A stretch of DNA of 64,000 bases from Neodiprion pinetum (GCF_021155775.2 NC_060234.1:23492026-23556025), one strand, 5' to 3'. Counted from the first letter of the stretch, positions 12,301 through 24,296 are shown. Notes: generated from the sequence alone by a model not told the origin. A program made the numbers and translations.

Positions 12301-15300
12301 AAACTCAGAATGACTGCGAAGCAGTTGAATTCGCGAACGGCGTTTCATTTGCTTTATAACTTTTTACTGCATTTCAGAGTACGTTTAGAGTACGTCAATA
12401 TCGTGAAATAAAAATTTTCCCGAAAAGCTAACAATACACGGATGTTACAAATTTAAATTTAATGTCGTAGGAAATGAAAAATTTTGATTTACCTTTCTGT
12501 GCAGCATTTGGTATAAAGGGTTGGCAAGGCAACGGGTGTTTGCTGAAATCAATTTCCTTGACCTCCTTGAAGTCAGGAGGTTGAGGTTGAGATGATGTCA
12601 CCTGTGTGGCCGCCGTGATGGTTTTATTTTCGTTAAGAACCTGGCTAATAGCTGTGAATCCCTCCTCTGCAGGCTTTTTCTCTTCCTTTTTAGGATACCG
12701 TACGTAAAAGAAGCTGTCGTCGTAACTAGGTGGACTGAAGGCAGATTCGTCAAAGTCAAATCTGAAAAACAAAAATATCTAATTATTAGAGCAATTTGAA
12801 TTCATAACTAATTTTACACAAACTTAAGCAAACAATATCCCACTTTTGTCCACGTGATTGGTGGCAATTGTTGCCAAAACCAAAGGATCACTATGTAAGA
12901 AGTAAATAATTTTATTTTTCTCAATTGCGAATTGACATCAGAAAATTAAAAAATTAAAACTATGGTTCAATCAGGACAAAGTCTTCTCTCTGCTATACAG
13001 ACAAAAACAGTGGGTTGAGTTTATTGTATTCTACAGTTTGCGATAAGAAATGACTGAATGTTTGAAAACAAGGTGAAGTCACAAGCTCGATTATCTACAG
13101 AGATCGATGTAGATAGCAATACCTACTATGGTCAGTCTCCAAAATACATCGATTACAATCTGATCAAGTTGGATAATCGCTTCGTTTCAAATTGTATGTG
13201 AGTATTCTTTTTACACGCTGTAGGTATTTTAACATTTCATATTTGTCATTTTATAAAAACAATACGATTTTTGTATATTATGACGACCAACACAAATAGT
13301 TTACACTGTACCTAACACTCGAAATGCTTTGTATTATCCAACACAAGTCACTGTTGTGAGAAATGAGTGAGCAGAGTTTGAAAGTCCCTTAGTTAAAAAT
13401 AAACCCTGGCAGTCCCGTGATACTAATGCACGCCAATTCTCACACATCTATTTCTGCCAACATCATGATTACACGCAACAAACACAATCGTAATATTTTG
13501 ACCAGCTGCTATTTCACTCGCAGCTCGGTTGAAAATTTGCCAATATTGAAACAACAAATTTCAATGAACTCTCACGACCTGATAAGCAAATTCTGTTTAA
13601 TCGTAAGTGGCAAAACTAAATAAGAAGTAAAACGTAATTATGTGTTGTGTGCATAATGTGTATAACGTTTCGAAACAGCTGACAATGAATCACAGTTAGG
13701 TATAGAATACTTGATAACGGAAAGCAAACATCACTTTGTTTCCCTAATCACGTGTAGCCAATTACTTTATTGGTAATTTCCATGGACAAGGTTAGCAAGA
13801 TATCTTATTTGTGCGCGTAACATATTGTGCGTGAAGGGAAAATTTTAGTCACAATCAAGCAGAGTGTAAACAAACTTCTGCATGAATTAGCATCAATCCC
13901 GAGTAGCTTGATAGCGAATTAACATTAATTTCATTCCCTGGCATCAAGTACTATAAGACTTAGCAAACTATTGTCATTTCCCCGAATCAGTTGTCATTAA
14001 AAAAAAAAAAAAAATACATTTGCTCGATGCCTTTCATTAAGGTCTAGAGAAATTTCACTACGGCAACAACGCGATAGATAAGATGTACATTTGACTGTCC
14101 ATGTATGGATTAAACATAATAATTATTCTTTTTTCTTATCGTTTAATAAGAAAACAATCACATGCTCTGATTAAGGTACAGTGGGTAGATATGACAAGGT
14201 TAAAGTTAGTAACAGTAACGTGATGAAGCATTGAAGAGAAAATTACTAGTTTGCAGCTGTGTAATGACTTTGAAAAAATTGAGTTTGCAAACCTTGAGTA
14301 TGTGTGTCCCGCTCAATCACGATTTTCCAAATTTTAGACAAACTTAAAATTGCGAAATAATTAGTTTACCTGACGTTTCAATGTTACATCAATATTATTT
14401 TGACTTCGTCCTCATTAAATATTAGTGATGGAGGTCTACATTTATAGATTGATTTTATCTACTTCAATGACAAGATTGTGTGAAATAGAATTTTCTTGTT
14501 TAATCTATGTTTGATGAATTTTTGTTTAATTTTCGGGAATTCGTTAGTTATAAAAATGAGAAAATATTGGAATTTTTTTCTGAATAGATTATGAAATCAC
14601 ATTGTATTTTCAAAGATATTTTGGCTTATTCTACATTGGATGCAAGAAATTAAAGTTAGTAATGTTCATGTAACAAAAATCTCGAATAATCAGTATTTTG
14701 CAACTGTAGAATTAATTGTAGAGGTTGCAGTTGCAGAATGAGTATATCTTATTTTCTTTAAATCGTGATATATTGTTTACTGCATTTCCGATCATTTTAA
14801 AGTTGCAAAACAGCGATTTTTTGAGAAAATACAAGGTCGAAGTTCATTATATTACTGTAGCTTAAGTGGCATTCACAAGAAAAATCAGTGTTTTGCAACG
14901 TTAGTATTATATGAAATTCAATTAATCATAATAAAGTAAAATATATGCACACTTGCAAACTCAACTCCTTCAAATACCAATTAATAAAGAATACCAGTCA
15001 CAAAGTTAGTGATGTTAAACATATTTCGTTACAGTAATTAAATATTACCAACTTCAACCTCAATGGAAAATAATTAATTGCACTAGCGTTGTAAACTTCA
15101 ACCTCGCTTATATACTAGATAATATATCTTACCAAATTTTCAAGCAAGTCAAAAGTATTATGATTGTACGGAAAGGTACATTTTTTTTTTTAAATGTGTT
15201 TTACCAATAATCGCATCCAGGTAGAAAGCATTGATACTAAAGCCATTATTCAGTGAAAAAATCATCCCTATTCATTCCGAATGAAATATGCCGGAATTTT

Positions 15301-15493
15301 GCGAAACAAACACATTAAGACAAATGTTGGACGTAATGAACATAATGTAAATGTAATGATTTTGTCTTAACTGGTGTTAATTTTATAATATTTCGTTTAA
15401 AATAACACACCTTACATCCATTTTGTTCTTCATCCACTGCGGCAAGGATAACCCTCCTCCAAGAGAACGATCTGGTTGGCTTGATGAGCCCAT
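9311..15493 (-). CDS. p33MONOX (KIAA1191)-family protein, 3 exons
   Basis: Three minus-strand exons join into one 317-residue frame: 15411-15493 (ATG at 15493), 12493-12761 and 9311-9912 (stop TAA 9313-9311). The phase-2 and phase-1 junctions match exactly. Length is close to the vertebrate protein (about 305 residues). Shared landmarks appear in the same order: an N-terminal SYDDSFF motif (YDDT in vertebrates), a short FIPN motif near residue 110, STPDNSPKQRR at residues 198-208 followed by an aromatic FFTG (vertebrate SSPKQRPRGWFTSG), and a C-terminus ending NFWSPTSM (vertebrate NVLTPTGF). The protein is Ser/Pro-rich, with an acidic EEEDESED run and no membrane segment. The vertebrate protein was named a putative NADPH-dependent monooxygenase, but the biochemical role is not well established, so no reaction is claimed. 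The match rests on remembered family motifs, not a search. Confidence 0.7.
9913..12492 (-). other. Intron 2 of the p33MONOX-like gene
   Basis: Intron of 2580 bp, AT-rich, with canonical GTAAAT donor and CAG acceptor on the minus strand. It contains an inverted-repeat element at 11398-11776 and at least one copy of a degenerate dispersed repeat near 12230-12310. No other gene was seen. Confidence 0.7.
11398..11776. mobile_element. Small terminal-inverted-repeat element (MITE-like)
   Basis: The ends are inverted copies: TATGAGGCGTTCTCCACC at 11398 and, on the other strand, TATGAGGTGTTCTCCACC ending at 11776, with one mismatch in 18. The 379 bp between has no coding capacity. The target-site duplication is unclear because the flanks are AT repeats. 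The superfamily was not recognised. Confidence 0.55.
12762..15410 (-). other. Intron 1 of the p33MONOX-like gene
   Basis: Intron of 2649 bp with donor GTGTGT and acceptor TTTTCAG on the minus strand. It holds several diverged copies of a motif related to AAGGTTAAAGTTAGTAACGT with downstream TTTGCAA (near 14190-14290, 14640-14720, 14820-14910 and 15000-15110), suggesting an old dispersed repeat. No genes were seen inside it. Confidence 0.65.
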
Positions 15494-16262
15494 GGTGGTG
15501 TATATTATCCGCAAAATTTTGTCGAATTTGGTTTTTGTTTAAGAAAAGAAAACAAGTCGATGTAAAGAAATTACTATGAAAGCAATACGTGGCTTAGACG
15601 GTAAACTAGTCGAACTGTTTCTTAGTCACTGTAACTGTAGAGATCTAGCTGAAGTGATTCTTATTGTATTTTTTCAGAAAGCTTTTCTCGTGAACGAGAC
15701 ACGGTGGTGTACAAAATGATTTGTGTACAAATGTGCCTTTGATGGCTTCAATACCGGAATGTATAGAAAAAAGTGTTCTATACCTAAGAATACGACCCTA
15801 CCACCATTCTACTGATCTGAAACATAAAATGTAGAAGAAACGTTTAGATTTGTACAATTTCGAAGAATCTATGAAGAATATTTCATATTTATGCAGCATA
15901 TTTCATTCCAAAAGAACAGTATTCTAACATTTTCTCAAAATACTGTTGATGCATTTCAATGACCAGAATTTAAATGATATGACTTGGTGAAAGTAGATGT
16001 ACTAAAAATGAAAAATGAAAAATCATGTGATAGAATAATAATCAGGTTTGAAACTAATCCTTTAAAACCTCCGTAAAACATAATTATCATTTATGATCCC
16101 TGATAGTCATATCAGACACAGGACAGCTGAGCCTGTTGTTTGTCCAACTAGATCTTTGATTTGACGAGTCATTTTTTTCGTCATACCAGAAATGAGATCA
16201 AAATTAATTAACAGGTCTGTCTACTATACATAAAATTTGATAATTATGAGCAATAACATTTA
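15494..16262. other. Upstream region of the p33MONOX-like gene
   Basis: AT-rich DNA upstream of the minus-strand start codon. It should hold the 5' UTR and promoter, but no TATA box or other core element stands out. It ends at the inverted-repeat element beginning at 16263. Confidence 0.4.
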
Positions 16263-16726
16263 CAAGGGGACACTACACCAATGACATTTTTACAATTATT
16301 CATACTTATTGTACTGAAAGGAGAGGAATCGTATAACTATTCCCCAAAGCCATCCGTAATTGCACAGACGATTTCTGCAGAATTTGACAAAGGCTGGCAG
16401 CTTTTGTATGAAAATTTAATTCATCCCAAATATCATTGGTTAAGAATTGGTTTTTTCAACAATAGCTCGACTTTTCAAGCGAGAGGTAAGCGAAAGCAAG
16501 CTCCGCGTTTGTCAGTGAAATACTTGTTGATTAACATAAATTTGATCAAATCCACCCGTAAATTACGTGGGCAGTTGTATAAAAGAAAAAAGTAAAAAAG
16601 TTACGGCAGGTTTCAAATCTGTTATTAACCGTTTAATGTACATAACACGCTCAAGTCGCTCACAGTATTTCGAAAATCGATAAGTATGAAAAATTACAAA
16701 AATGGCAATAGTGTGGTGTCCCCTTG
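16263..16726. mobile_element. 464 bp terminal-inverted-repeat element with TTA target duplication
   Basis: The ends read CAAGGGGACACTACAC at the left and CAAGGGGACACCACAC inward from the right. Similarity continues with mismatches for about 50 bp (both arms carry CATTTTT, then TTCATACTTAT). A TTA trinucleotide flanks each side (16260-16262 and 16727-16729), consistent with a 3 bp target-site duplication. A 104-codon frame inside has no transposase motif, so this is non-autonomous. A 3 bp TWA target suggests, but does not prove, the PIF/Harbinger group. Confidence 0.75.
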
Positions 16727-18195
16727 TTAGTATGAGATACAGTAAGAAAAACATGTAAACATATAAAACTATTACATGGATAACCTCGGCTAACCTTCAG
16801 CTGTTAAATCAGGTTGAACAGGTGATGTGTATTAATGATGCAATAACGTTTGACGCAAGCTAGATATGAAATTCAATTACTATATACCAGTAGGTAAAAA
16901 AATTTTATAACTCTGGATTATATCAGGTGACAAAGAGAATGTGAAATATTTTATAAACAATGTATTGTTAAATTTTGGTATCTCGTTTTAGAACTAACAC
17001 TTTTCAAATTATCTACCTAATGACCCTGTATTAGAGCATTTATAGTCCAATATGATATGAATCGAATCTAATACTTCTTTTTTTGTAAAGGTATTTGTCC
17101 TTTGTTTTTGTGCAGCTGGGACTTAAATTTTGAGCATTTAAAAATCTTTCAATAGCCGTAGTAACAAACTGTAGGATTTAGATAATGAGAGGGCATAATT
17201 TTTGCAAACAGCGAAAAGCAATTTTGTCTGACATCATGACGTTTGTCGTAACGTATATTGTGTCTCTCTGCATATCACCTATTCACGTTTGCGCGTACAA
17301 TGTATACATAGGTATAAAACACAATACATTCACAGTTAATATGCATCATGAACATAACGACATTACGTCAAAGCCGTTTATCAAATTTCCAGTTAGAATC
17401 GTACACGGCCTATTTCGCCCGTTTCATGGAGCAGAACATTTCTTTCCCGAATGCCAAATTTGTTTCTGGAATTGAGTGGCTACATAAACAGAGGTTCTCG
17501 AAACGGGAAGACAAAAACTACATCAACTACGACTTGAATTCAATTTCCGATCAAGGTTGATATTTTTGGGTTTTTGTATAATCTTCCTATTGGAAGTTGC
17601 CACTTAGAGTTGATGGTTATTGTAAGAAGGGAAGACAAAAGACGATGTGGCGTACGGGGACGCGTACAAGCTTTCCCAAATTTCAAAATAATCTTTGCAC
17701 AGAAGGAATTCGCGCATAAGATTATGAGGTGTTGTCTAACGAGTGACACTTACCCTACTTTTTCTGCATGTGGTCGATTTTTTAACAACGAGAACACCCA
17801 TAATTGCGAACAATATAATAATACTTCAAAGCACAACTCGTGAGGGGACGAGCTGCAACCAGCTGCAACTTACAAGCAATGGCCGATCAAGCGACGTCGT
17901 ATACGTATATCTACACCTTGGTCACGACCTTGATATACCTTGATCGTACGTGACGTATGCGCACTCTGGACGTCAGCCAGGTTTGCCACAATAGTCTGCT
18001 ACCACGGAAATATAGGATGCGTTCCGAAATTTCTTGTAGTACTGGCACAGCCGTGATGTCACGCACCGAGGTAGCATTTCATGCGCCGTCAGATCATGCA
18101 AGATCTTGATCGGCAGCGCCATGCGGCAGAATAATGCAGCGGTGGTATCCACTTCAAGAATCATTTAGTAAAAATAAAGTTCAGATGCTTGATAG
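16727..18195. other. Spacer upstream of the DUF4806-like exons
   Basis: Several overlapping frames of 60-96 codons occur at 17185-17943, but none has a recognisable domain or consistent splice structure. Upstream exons of the DUF4806-like gene may lie here and could not be identified. Confidence 0.35.
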
Positions 18196-18840
18196 CTGAT
18201 GCTCCGGGTTGATACCTTGGAGGTATTCCAAGAGTTTGAAGTAGATCCTGGAAGACAACGATCTCTAGTAAGCATTATAGTTTTATCATATCACCCGGTA
18301 GTGTATTTTTTCTCGGGTGGTAACTAATTTCAGTGATATTTATTGCAAGTTTAAAAACGAGTGATATGGATTTCAGAGACACTATCTTATTAACGTTGGT
18401 GGTGTCACAGCTAGAGATGCTCTCAACCAATTTCTGAAGGAAGCCATGACGGATAGCCTGACACAAAAATTCTCTTGGACTGGAAAGTCTGTTTCAGATA
18501 AAGAGAATCTCCGACCGTTATTTAATACCTGTATCGGAAAGGTATTTTTTGGTGTGTATGACTAAGATTATCGTTATTGACTAATAATACGTTACCCTAT
18601 ATTCAATGCAAGGTTTCGATGATTGTTTATGCAGATGCCTTACGTGAGTGTTGAACAATACCACAGCCACATGATCGTACAGAATTTGCGAGACTCATGC
18701 AAGAGGCAATTCGGGGCGCACAAAAAAGATTGCAGGATGCAAAACGACGTGCCATTCGCTCTGTCCATCTGGAGGGTCGCAGACAAAAATATATGGCTGA
18801 AATGGCTCATCGTTACGAGGTTGAACACCCAGGACAATGA
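18196..18840 (+). CDS. DUF4806-like protein, 3 exons (possible 5' partial or remnant)
   Basis: Three short exons join in phase 0 into a 136-residue frame: 18196-18267, 18377-18541 and 18667-18840 (stop TGA 18838-18840). The middle exon encodes NVGGVTARDALNQFLKEAM followed by a WTGKS motif, the hallmark of DUF4806: a Gly-Gly turn, a helix ending in a hydrophobic segment, then WTG-K. The first exon gives the acidic helix that precedes the core in this family (LEVFQEFEVDPGRQ). The last is a basic, Ala-rich helix (RLQDAKRRA). DUF4806 proteins are often multi-copy in insects and found near transposons; their function is unknown. The start is uncertain: ATG at 18199 is available, but most family members have a longer N-terminus. 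No stop interrupts the joined frame, so it could be a real gene. Confidence 0.55.
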
Positions 18841-20010
18841 CACTGCGGAATAAGAGACCCACAATTTGCCTATTAAAGATCCTACGTGTATTCAAACATA
18901 CGTACCTATGTACTTTGTTTGACTAAGAAATATTTTAGTACGTATAGCTGTGATGTTAGTTTTTATGTTTATGCTCAAGCATAGTATTTATAATTGGTAC
19001 TGCAGCTGTGATATCCACAAGTGACATGTAACTATATGTTTTCCAATGAAACATTATACCTATATCAACAAATGCGGTGGGTTTGTACTAACATAGCTAA
19101 CATTTAGATACTGTAGACACTTTTGGTATCTGGTATAAATTTTAGTCTTCTGACATTTATATAAAGTATTAATTTTTATTTTTTGATTTCAAACACTTCA
19201 TTATTATCTACTGTTCTACTCATTTGATATCAGTTTATCAATACTATTATAAACTGTAGTTAATAATTTTAAGCTACAACGTATAAAAATGTAACTAAAG
19301 ACATATTTATATTAATAACTGTACAACAGTAAAAGAGACCCTCTCTTCTAGTTTTGTTGTAGACATAGATTTGTGAGTCAGTGTTTTTCTTGTTCATTTT
19401 TGCTCGCGAGTAACTGTAACACGTTTATAACTAATTATCTTTAAGTAAGAGTAAAAAATATGTAGACTTATATTATACCTATATATGTATATGGGTGTAA
19501 TATATCATATATTTTACTATAGCCGCATATTAATAATATAAAATATAAATATTAATATAATTATATAGTATAACGATTATAGTCAACAAATGACCTGCCA
19601 TGTTCTGTGATTTTGAACTTTATATTTGAAATAAATGAGAAAATCTCGCAATAAATAGTTTTCTTCTTTTTTTTTTTTTTTTTGCCGATGAGAACCTGTG
19701 CATTCTGCTCTTCGTGAATGCCGGCAGACCCTTCGAGAATCATGCATGATCTGCAGCAAGCTTCTGTCGAGATCACACATGCGCACGTCATCCTACAACT
19801 GCGGAAACAGGCAGATAGTGGTCTGCCGGCAGAGCCATGCACGCGCCTCGTGACAACCATAACGTGAACTTGAGACAGAATGCTACCTGGGAGCACTCAG
19901 TCTATCTTTATAAGTCTATGGCATTTGTGGGTTTTGGTGTGACAACCGAAAATCGTCCTGCGCTTGCGCCCCCTGAGATGATCCAATGACAGAGTTGGAA
20001 ACTTATTGCA
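18841..20010. other. AT-rich spacer
   Basis: Very AT-rich with TATA-like simple sequence around 19440-19570 and a T homopolymer at about 19667-19683. A more GC-rich stretch at 19690-19880 holds an imperfect hairpin (TGCCGGCAGACC near 19720, its complement near 19825). No gene was recognised. Confidence 0.45.
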
Positions 20011-20011
20011 G

Positions 20012-20517
20012 AGCATCATTTATACCGGCACTTTTCAAAATCGCAAAAATTTTCGCCAAAAATGCAAAGGGGTTAGCCTTACTTTTTCTTCATTTTTGAA
20101 GCCGAAAATTTTTGGTCTCGGATTCGATTCAAATGACCCTTACCTGAATAATTGGACCCTGAGGAACTACGAAAACGCAGCGAAAGGAGCGTGAGATCAA
20201 CAGGAGAGAAATGGTGAACGAAAAAGTACCTGCTGAAAAATTTCGAGAACACAGGTTATCGTTTTTTAATTGTAACTTTGGACGCGCCGATCGGAGCGTA
20301 TTGGAACTGCGCCCTATCGATTGCTCTCGCAAAATCACGTCCGAATAGTGCATGGAAGAATTTATTCCAGCACTTTTCAGAATCGCAAAAATTTTCGCCA
20401 AAAATGCGCGAAGGGGTTAGCCTTACTTTATCTTCATTTTTTGAGCAGAAAATTTTTTGTTTCGGATTCGATTCAAATGACCCGTACCTGACTTATTGGA
20501 CCCTCAGGAACTCAGAA
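20012..20517 (+). repeat. 342 bp tandem repeat, left block (about 1.5 copies)
   Basis: The segment starting GCACTTTTCAAAATCGC at about 20029 recurs at 20369 as AGCACTTTTCAGAATCGC, a period of about 341 bp. Shared text includes CGCCAAAAATGC, GGGGTTAGCCTTACTTT, GGATTCGATTCAAATGACCC and ACGCAGCGAAA. The same family, in the same orientation, forms the block at 28513-29378 on the far side of the foldback. Short frames in these blocks repeat with the unit and are not genes. Confidence 0.85.
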
Positions 20518-20814
20518 AACGCAGCGAAAACAGCATAGTGGTTTGAAGACCTGGAGAGGTGATACAGAGAGAAAGAACGAAGCTTCTTGAAATTTCTAGT
20601 ACATTTTAACACATATTTAAGAAGTACGAGAACAATTTCTTATCATCCAACTGTTGCAGAACGGCAGCCTGATCATTTGACCCGTTAACTGAACAATATA
20701 TCTTTAGTCAACATCTGACTATCGAAGGGCCTGGCCGCTTGAGTCTGGAATCGACAGCAAAGATGAAGTTCGTATTTCTTGTATATAATGTGAGATCTGC
20801 AATCATTATACATC

Positions 20815-20872
20815 ATATATCATCGTAAGTCATACATCATACATCATACATCATACATCATCATACATAGTA
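20815..20872 (+). repeat. CATCATA-type microsatellite, left arm
   Basis: Repeats of ATACATC/ATCATAC run for about 50 bp, with the inverse (GATGTATGATG) in the right arm at about 27000-27070. Confidence 0.8.
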
Positions 20873-21123
20873 TCAAAGTTCGAATCCATAGTTTTGATGT
20901 CGGATGTTCAGAAAGTGACGTCACCAATTCAAAATCAGCTAGCCGAATTCCTCAGTCTGGAAACAACCGCGCAGTAGAGCGGACGGAAGAGAGTCGCGCT
21001 CCGCAAATTTCGAGTACCAGGTTCTCAACCTCCCGGATCCCGCGCTTCGGGTCCGCTACGTATTTCGAGTACCGGGTTCTCAAACTCCCGGACCCCGCGC
21101 TTCGGGTCCGCTACGCGGTGAAA

Positions 21124-22617
21124 CTCGACTTCCAGGATAAGCGCTCCGTGGTTCCTGGTTCATGTTTACAATAAATTATTTCAATTCGTTTTTCGCGCAA
21201 CCCCAAATTCGGTAGCTGTCAGTCCGCTAATAAAATTTCTCGACTTCCAGGATAAGCGCTCCGTGGTTCCTGGTTCATGTTTACAATAAATTATTTCAAT
21301 TAGTTTTTCGCGCAAGCCCATATTCGGTAGCTGTCAGTCCATTAATAAAATTTCTCGACTTCCAGGATAAGCGCTCCGTGGTTCCTGGTTCATGTTTACA
21401 ATAAATTATTTCAATTCGTTTTTCGCGCAACCCCAAATTCGGTAGCTGTCAGTCCGCTGATGAAATTTCTCGACTTCCAGGATAAGCGCTCCGTGGTTCC
21501 TGGTTCATGTTTACAATAAATTATTTCAATTCGTTTTTCGCGCAACCCCAAATTCGGTAGCTGTCAGTCCGCTAATAAAATTTCTCGACTTCCAGGATAA
21601 GCGCTCCGTGGTTCCTGGTTCATGTTTACAATAAATTATTTCAATTAGTTTTTCGCGTAAGCCCATATTCGGTAGCTGTCAGTCCATTAATAAGATTTCT
21701 CGACTTCCAGGATAAGCGCTCCGTGGTTCCTGGTTCATGTTTACAATAAATTATTTCAATTCGTTTTTCGCGCAACCCCAAATTCGGTAGCTGTCAGTCC
21801 GCTAATAAAATTTCTCGACTTCCAGGATAAGCGCTCCGTGGTTCCTGGTTCATGTTTACAATAAATTATTTCAATTCGTTTTTCGCGCAACCCCAAATTC
21901 GGTACCTGTCAGTCCGCTAATAAAATTTCTCGACTTCCAGGATTAGCGCTCCGTGGTTCGTGGTTCATGTTTACAATAAATTATTTCAATTCGTTTTTCG
22001 CGCAACCCCAAATTCGGTAGCTGTCAGTCCGCTAATAAAATTTCTCGACTTCCAGGATAAGCGCTCCGTGGTTCCTGGTTCATGTTTACAATAAATTATT
22101 TCAATTAGTTTTTCGCGCAAGCCCATATTCGGTAGCTGTCAGTCCATTAATAAGATTTCTCGACTTCCAGGATAAGCGCTCCGTGGTTCCTGGTTCATGT
22201 TTACAATAAATTATTTCAATTCGTTTTTCGCGCAACCCCAAATTCGGTAGCTGTCAGTCCGCTAATAAAATTTCTCGACTTCCAGGATAAGCGCTCCGTG
22301 GTTCCTGGTTCATGTTTACAATAAATTATTTCAATTCGTTTTTCGCGCAACCCCAAATTCGGTACCTGTCAGTCCGCTAATAAAATTTCTCGACTTCCAG
22401 GATTAGCGCTCCGTGGTTCGTGGTTCATGTTTACAATAAATTATTTCAATTCGTTTTTCGCGCAACCCCAAATTCGGTAGCTGTCAGTCCGCTAATAAAA
22501 TTTCTCGACTTCCAGGATAAGCGCTCCGTGGTTCCTGGTTCATGTTTACAATAAATTATTTCAATTCGTTTTTCGCGCAACCCCAAATTCGGTAGCTGTC
22601 AGTCCGCTAATAAAATC
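21124..22617 (+). repeat. 115 bp satellite array, left arm, 13 monomers
   Basis: Monomers start CTCGACTTCCAGGATAAGCG at 21124, 21239, 21354 and so on, exactly 115 bp apart, for 13 units. Each holds CTCCGTGGTTCCTGGTTCAT, TTTACAATAAATTATTTCAA, TTTTTCGCGCAA and GGTAGCTGTCAGTCC. Diagnostic variants are: B (AATTAGTT plus AAGCCCATATTC plus CCATTAATAA), C (GGTACC for GGTAGC) and D (GATTAGCG plus GTTCGTGG). From the outside the order is A B A' A B A C D B A C D A, giving a higher-order C-D-B-A style period. Confidence 0.95.
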
Positions 22618-23560
22618 TCTATAACTTTATAATCTTCTCATAATCTTTTTGGTAAAATATGTCGATAAAAAAATTATATCAAACCTTACACATTATTTTT
22701 GATTTGTTCTCACGCTGAAAATATTTATTAGTATTCGAGGTATAACTCGAGGTGGTTGGCGGTTTTCGTTGGAGGTAGTTAGGGGTGGTTGCGGGTAATC
22801 TCGGTGATTCAGGAAGAGGGGGACGAGGATTTGTGCTCGGTGAGTAAAACACTTTTATAATATTTCATGGCAATTGTAATTATATTTTATCTGAAATATT
22901 TCAAACTTCTCATGTTTACATTGAATTATTTCAATTCATTTTTCGCGCAAGCACAAATTCAGTAGCTATGAATAAGCTTCTACAATTTATTATATTATTA
23001 ATTAATTAATTGATATTCTTATAATATTTGATGGCAACTGTAATTATATTTCATCTGAAATATTACAAACTTGTCACGTTTACAATAAATTATTTCAATT
23101 CATTTTTCGTGCAAGCACATATTCAGTAGCTATGAATAATCTCATACAATTTATTATATTATTAATTAATTATTCAATCAATTACTCAATCATATTAATC
23201 CTTACACAATATTTTCGATGTGTTCTTATACTGAAAATATTTATTACTATTCAAGGTATAACCTGAGGTGGTTGAAGGTGGTCGGAGGTGAACGAGGAGG
23301 AGGACGAGGAGGACGAGGATTTGTGCTGGGTGAGTAAAACACTTTTATAATATTTGATGGCAATTGTTATTATATTTCATCTGAAATATTACAAACTTGT
23401 CACGTTTACAATAAATTATTTCAATTCACTTTTCGTGCAAGCACATATTCAGTAGCTATGAATAATCTTGTACAATTTATTATATTATTAATTAATTAAT
23501 TAATTACATAATTCCTTACACAATATTTATAATGTGTTCCTATACTAAAAATATTCATTA
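22618..23560 (+). repeat. Inner left-arm modules related to the satellite
   Basis: Three modules alternate a GGTGGTTGG/GAGGACGAGG-rich stretch, a GTGAGTAAAACACTTTTATA segment, and a diverged satellite-like stretch (GTTTACAATAAATTATTTCA followed by CGTGCAAGCACATATTC). This shows that the 115 bp satellite probably arose from part of the module. The complement of this stretch occupies about 24300-25251. Confidence 0.8.
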
Positions 23561-23577
23561 CTATTCCAGGTATTAAC

Positions 23578-24296
23578 CGAGGTGGTCGGAGGTGGACGAG
23601 GAGGAGGACGAGCTGGACGAGGAGGAGGACCAGGTGGCCGAGGAGGAGGACGAGGTGGACGACGAGGAGGCGGGTGGGTCGTGGGAGAGGACCTCTCCTC
23701 TCCTCAGAAGAGGGGAGGGGGAGGGGCAGGGAAGGGGGAGAGGTGGGTGGGGAGGGTGAAGGGAAGGGAAGGGAAGGGAAGGGAAGGGAAGGGAAGGGAA
23801 GGGAAGGGAAGGGAAGGGAAGGGGCGGGAGGGCGGGCGGGCGGGTGGGCGGGAGGGAGGGAGGGAGGGAGGGAGGGCGGGAGGGAGGGAGGGAGAGAGTG
23901 GAGGACGGATGTTGATGCGAACCCGTTAGAGTTAATAGAGCAGTACGCCCCCCCCCCCCCGCCCGCGCCCGCCCGCCCGCCCTCCCTCCCTCCCTCCCTC
24001 CCGCCCTCCCTCCCTCCCTCCCTCCCTCCCTCCCTCCCTCCCTCCCTCCCTCCCGCCCGCCCTCCCCCTCCCCCTCCCGCCTCCTCCCCGCCTCCCTCCC
24101 CTCCCCTTCCCTTCCCTTCCCTTTCCATCCCTTCCCACTCCCCACCCACCTCTCCCCCTTCCCTGCCCCTCCCCCTCCCCTCCTCTGAGGAGAGGAGAGG
24201 TCCTCTCCCACGACCCACCCCGCCTCCTCCTCGTCCACCTCGTCCTTCTCCTCGTCCACCTGGTCCTCCTCCTCGTCCACCTCCGACCACCTCGGG
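23578..24296. repeat. Purine/pyrimidine-biased simple-sequence core of the foldback
   Basis: The left half of the + strand is almost pure purine with G-runs: GGAGGAGGACGAGG units, GGGAA pentamers at about 23760-23820, then GGGCGGGC and GGGAGGGAG runs to about 23895. After a spacer of about 50 bp at 23896-23948, the right half is the pyrimidine complement (C-run, CCCTCCCTCC, CCCTT). The GGGAA tract is longer on the left than its CCCTT partner on the right. Large open frames in all registers come from the repeat and are not genes. Confidence 0.9.

Noticed and set aside
20876..20890. tRNA B-box-like GTTCGAATCC
   Set aside because: No A box, cloverleaf or terminator around it. A similar string at about 54186 lies inside the transposase pseudogene.
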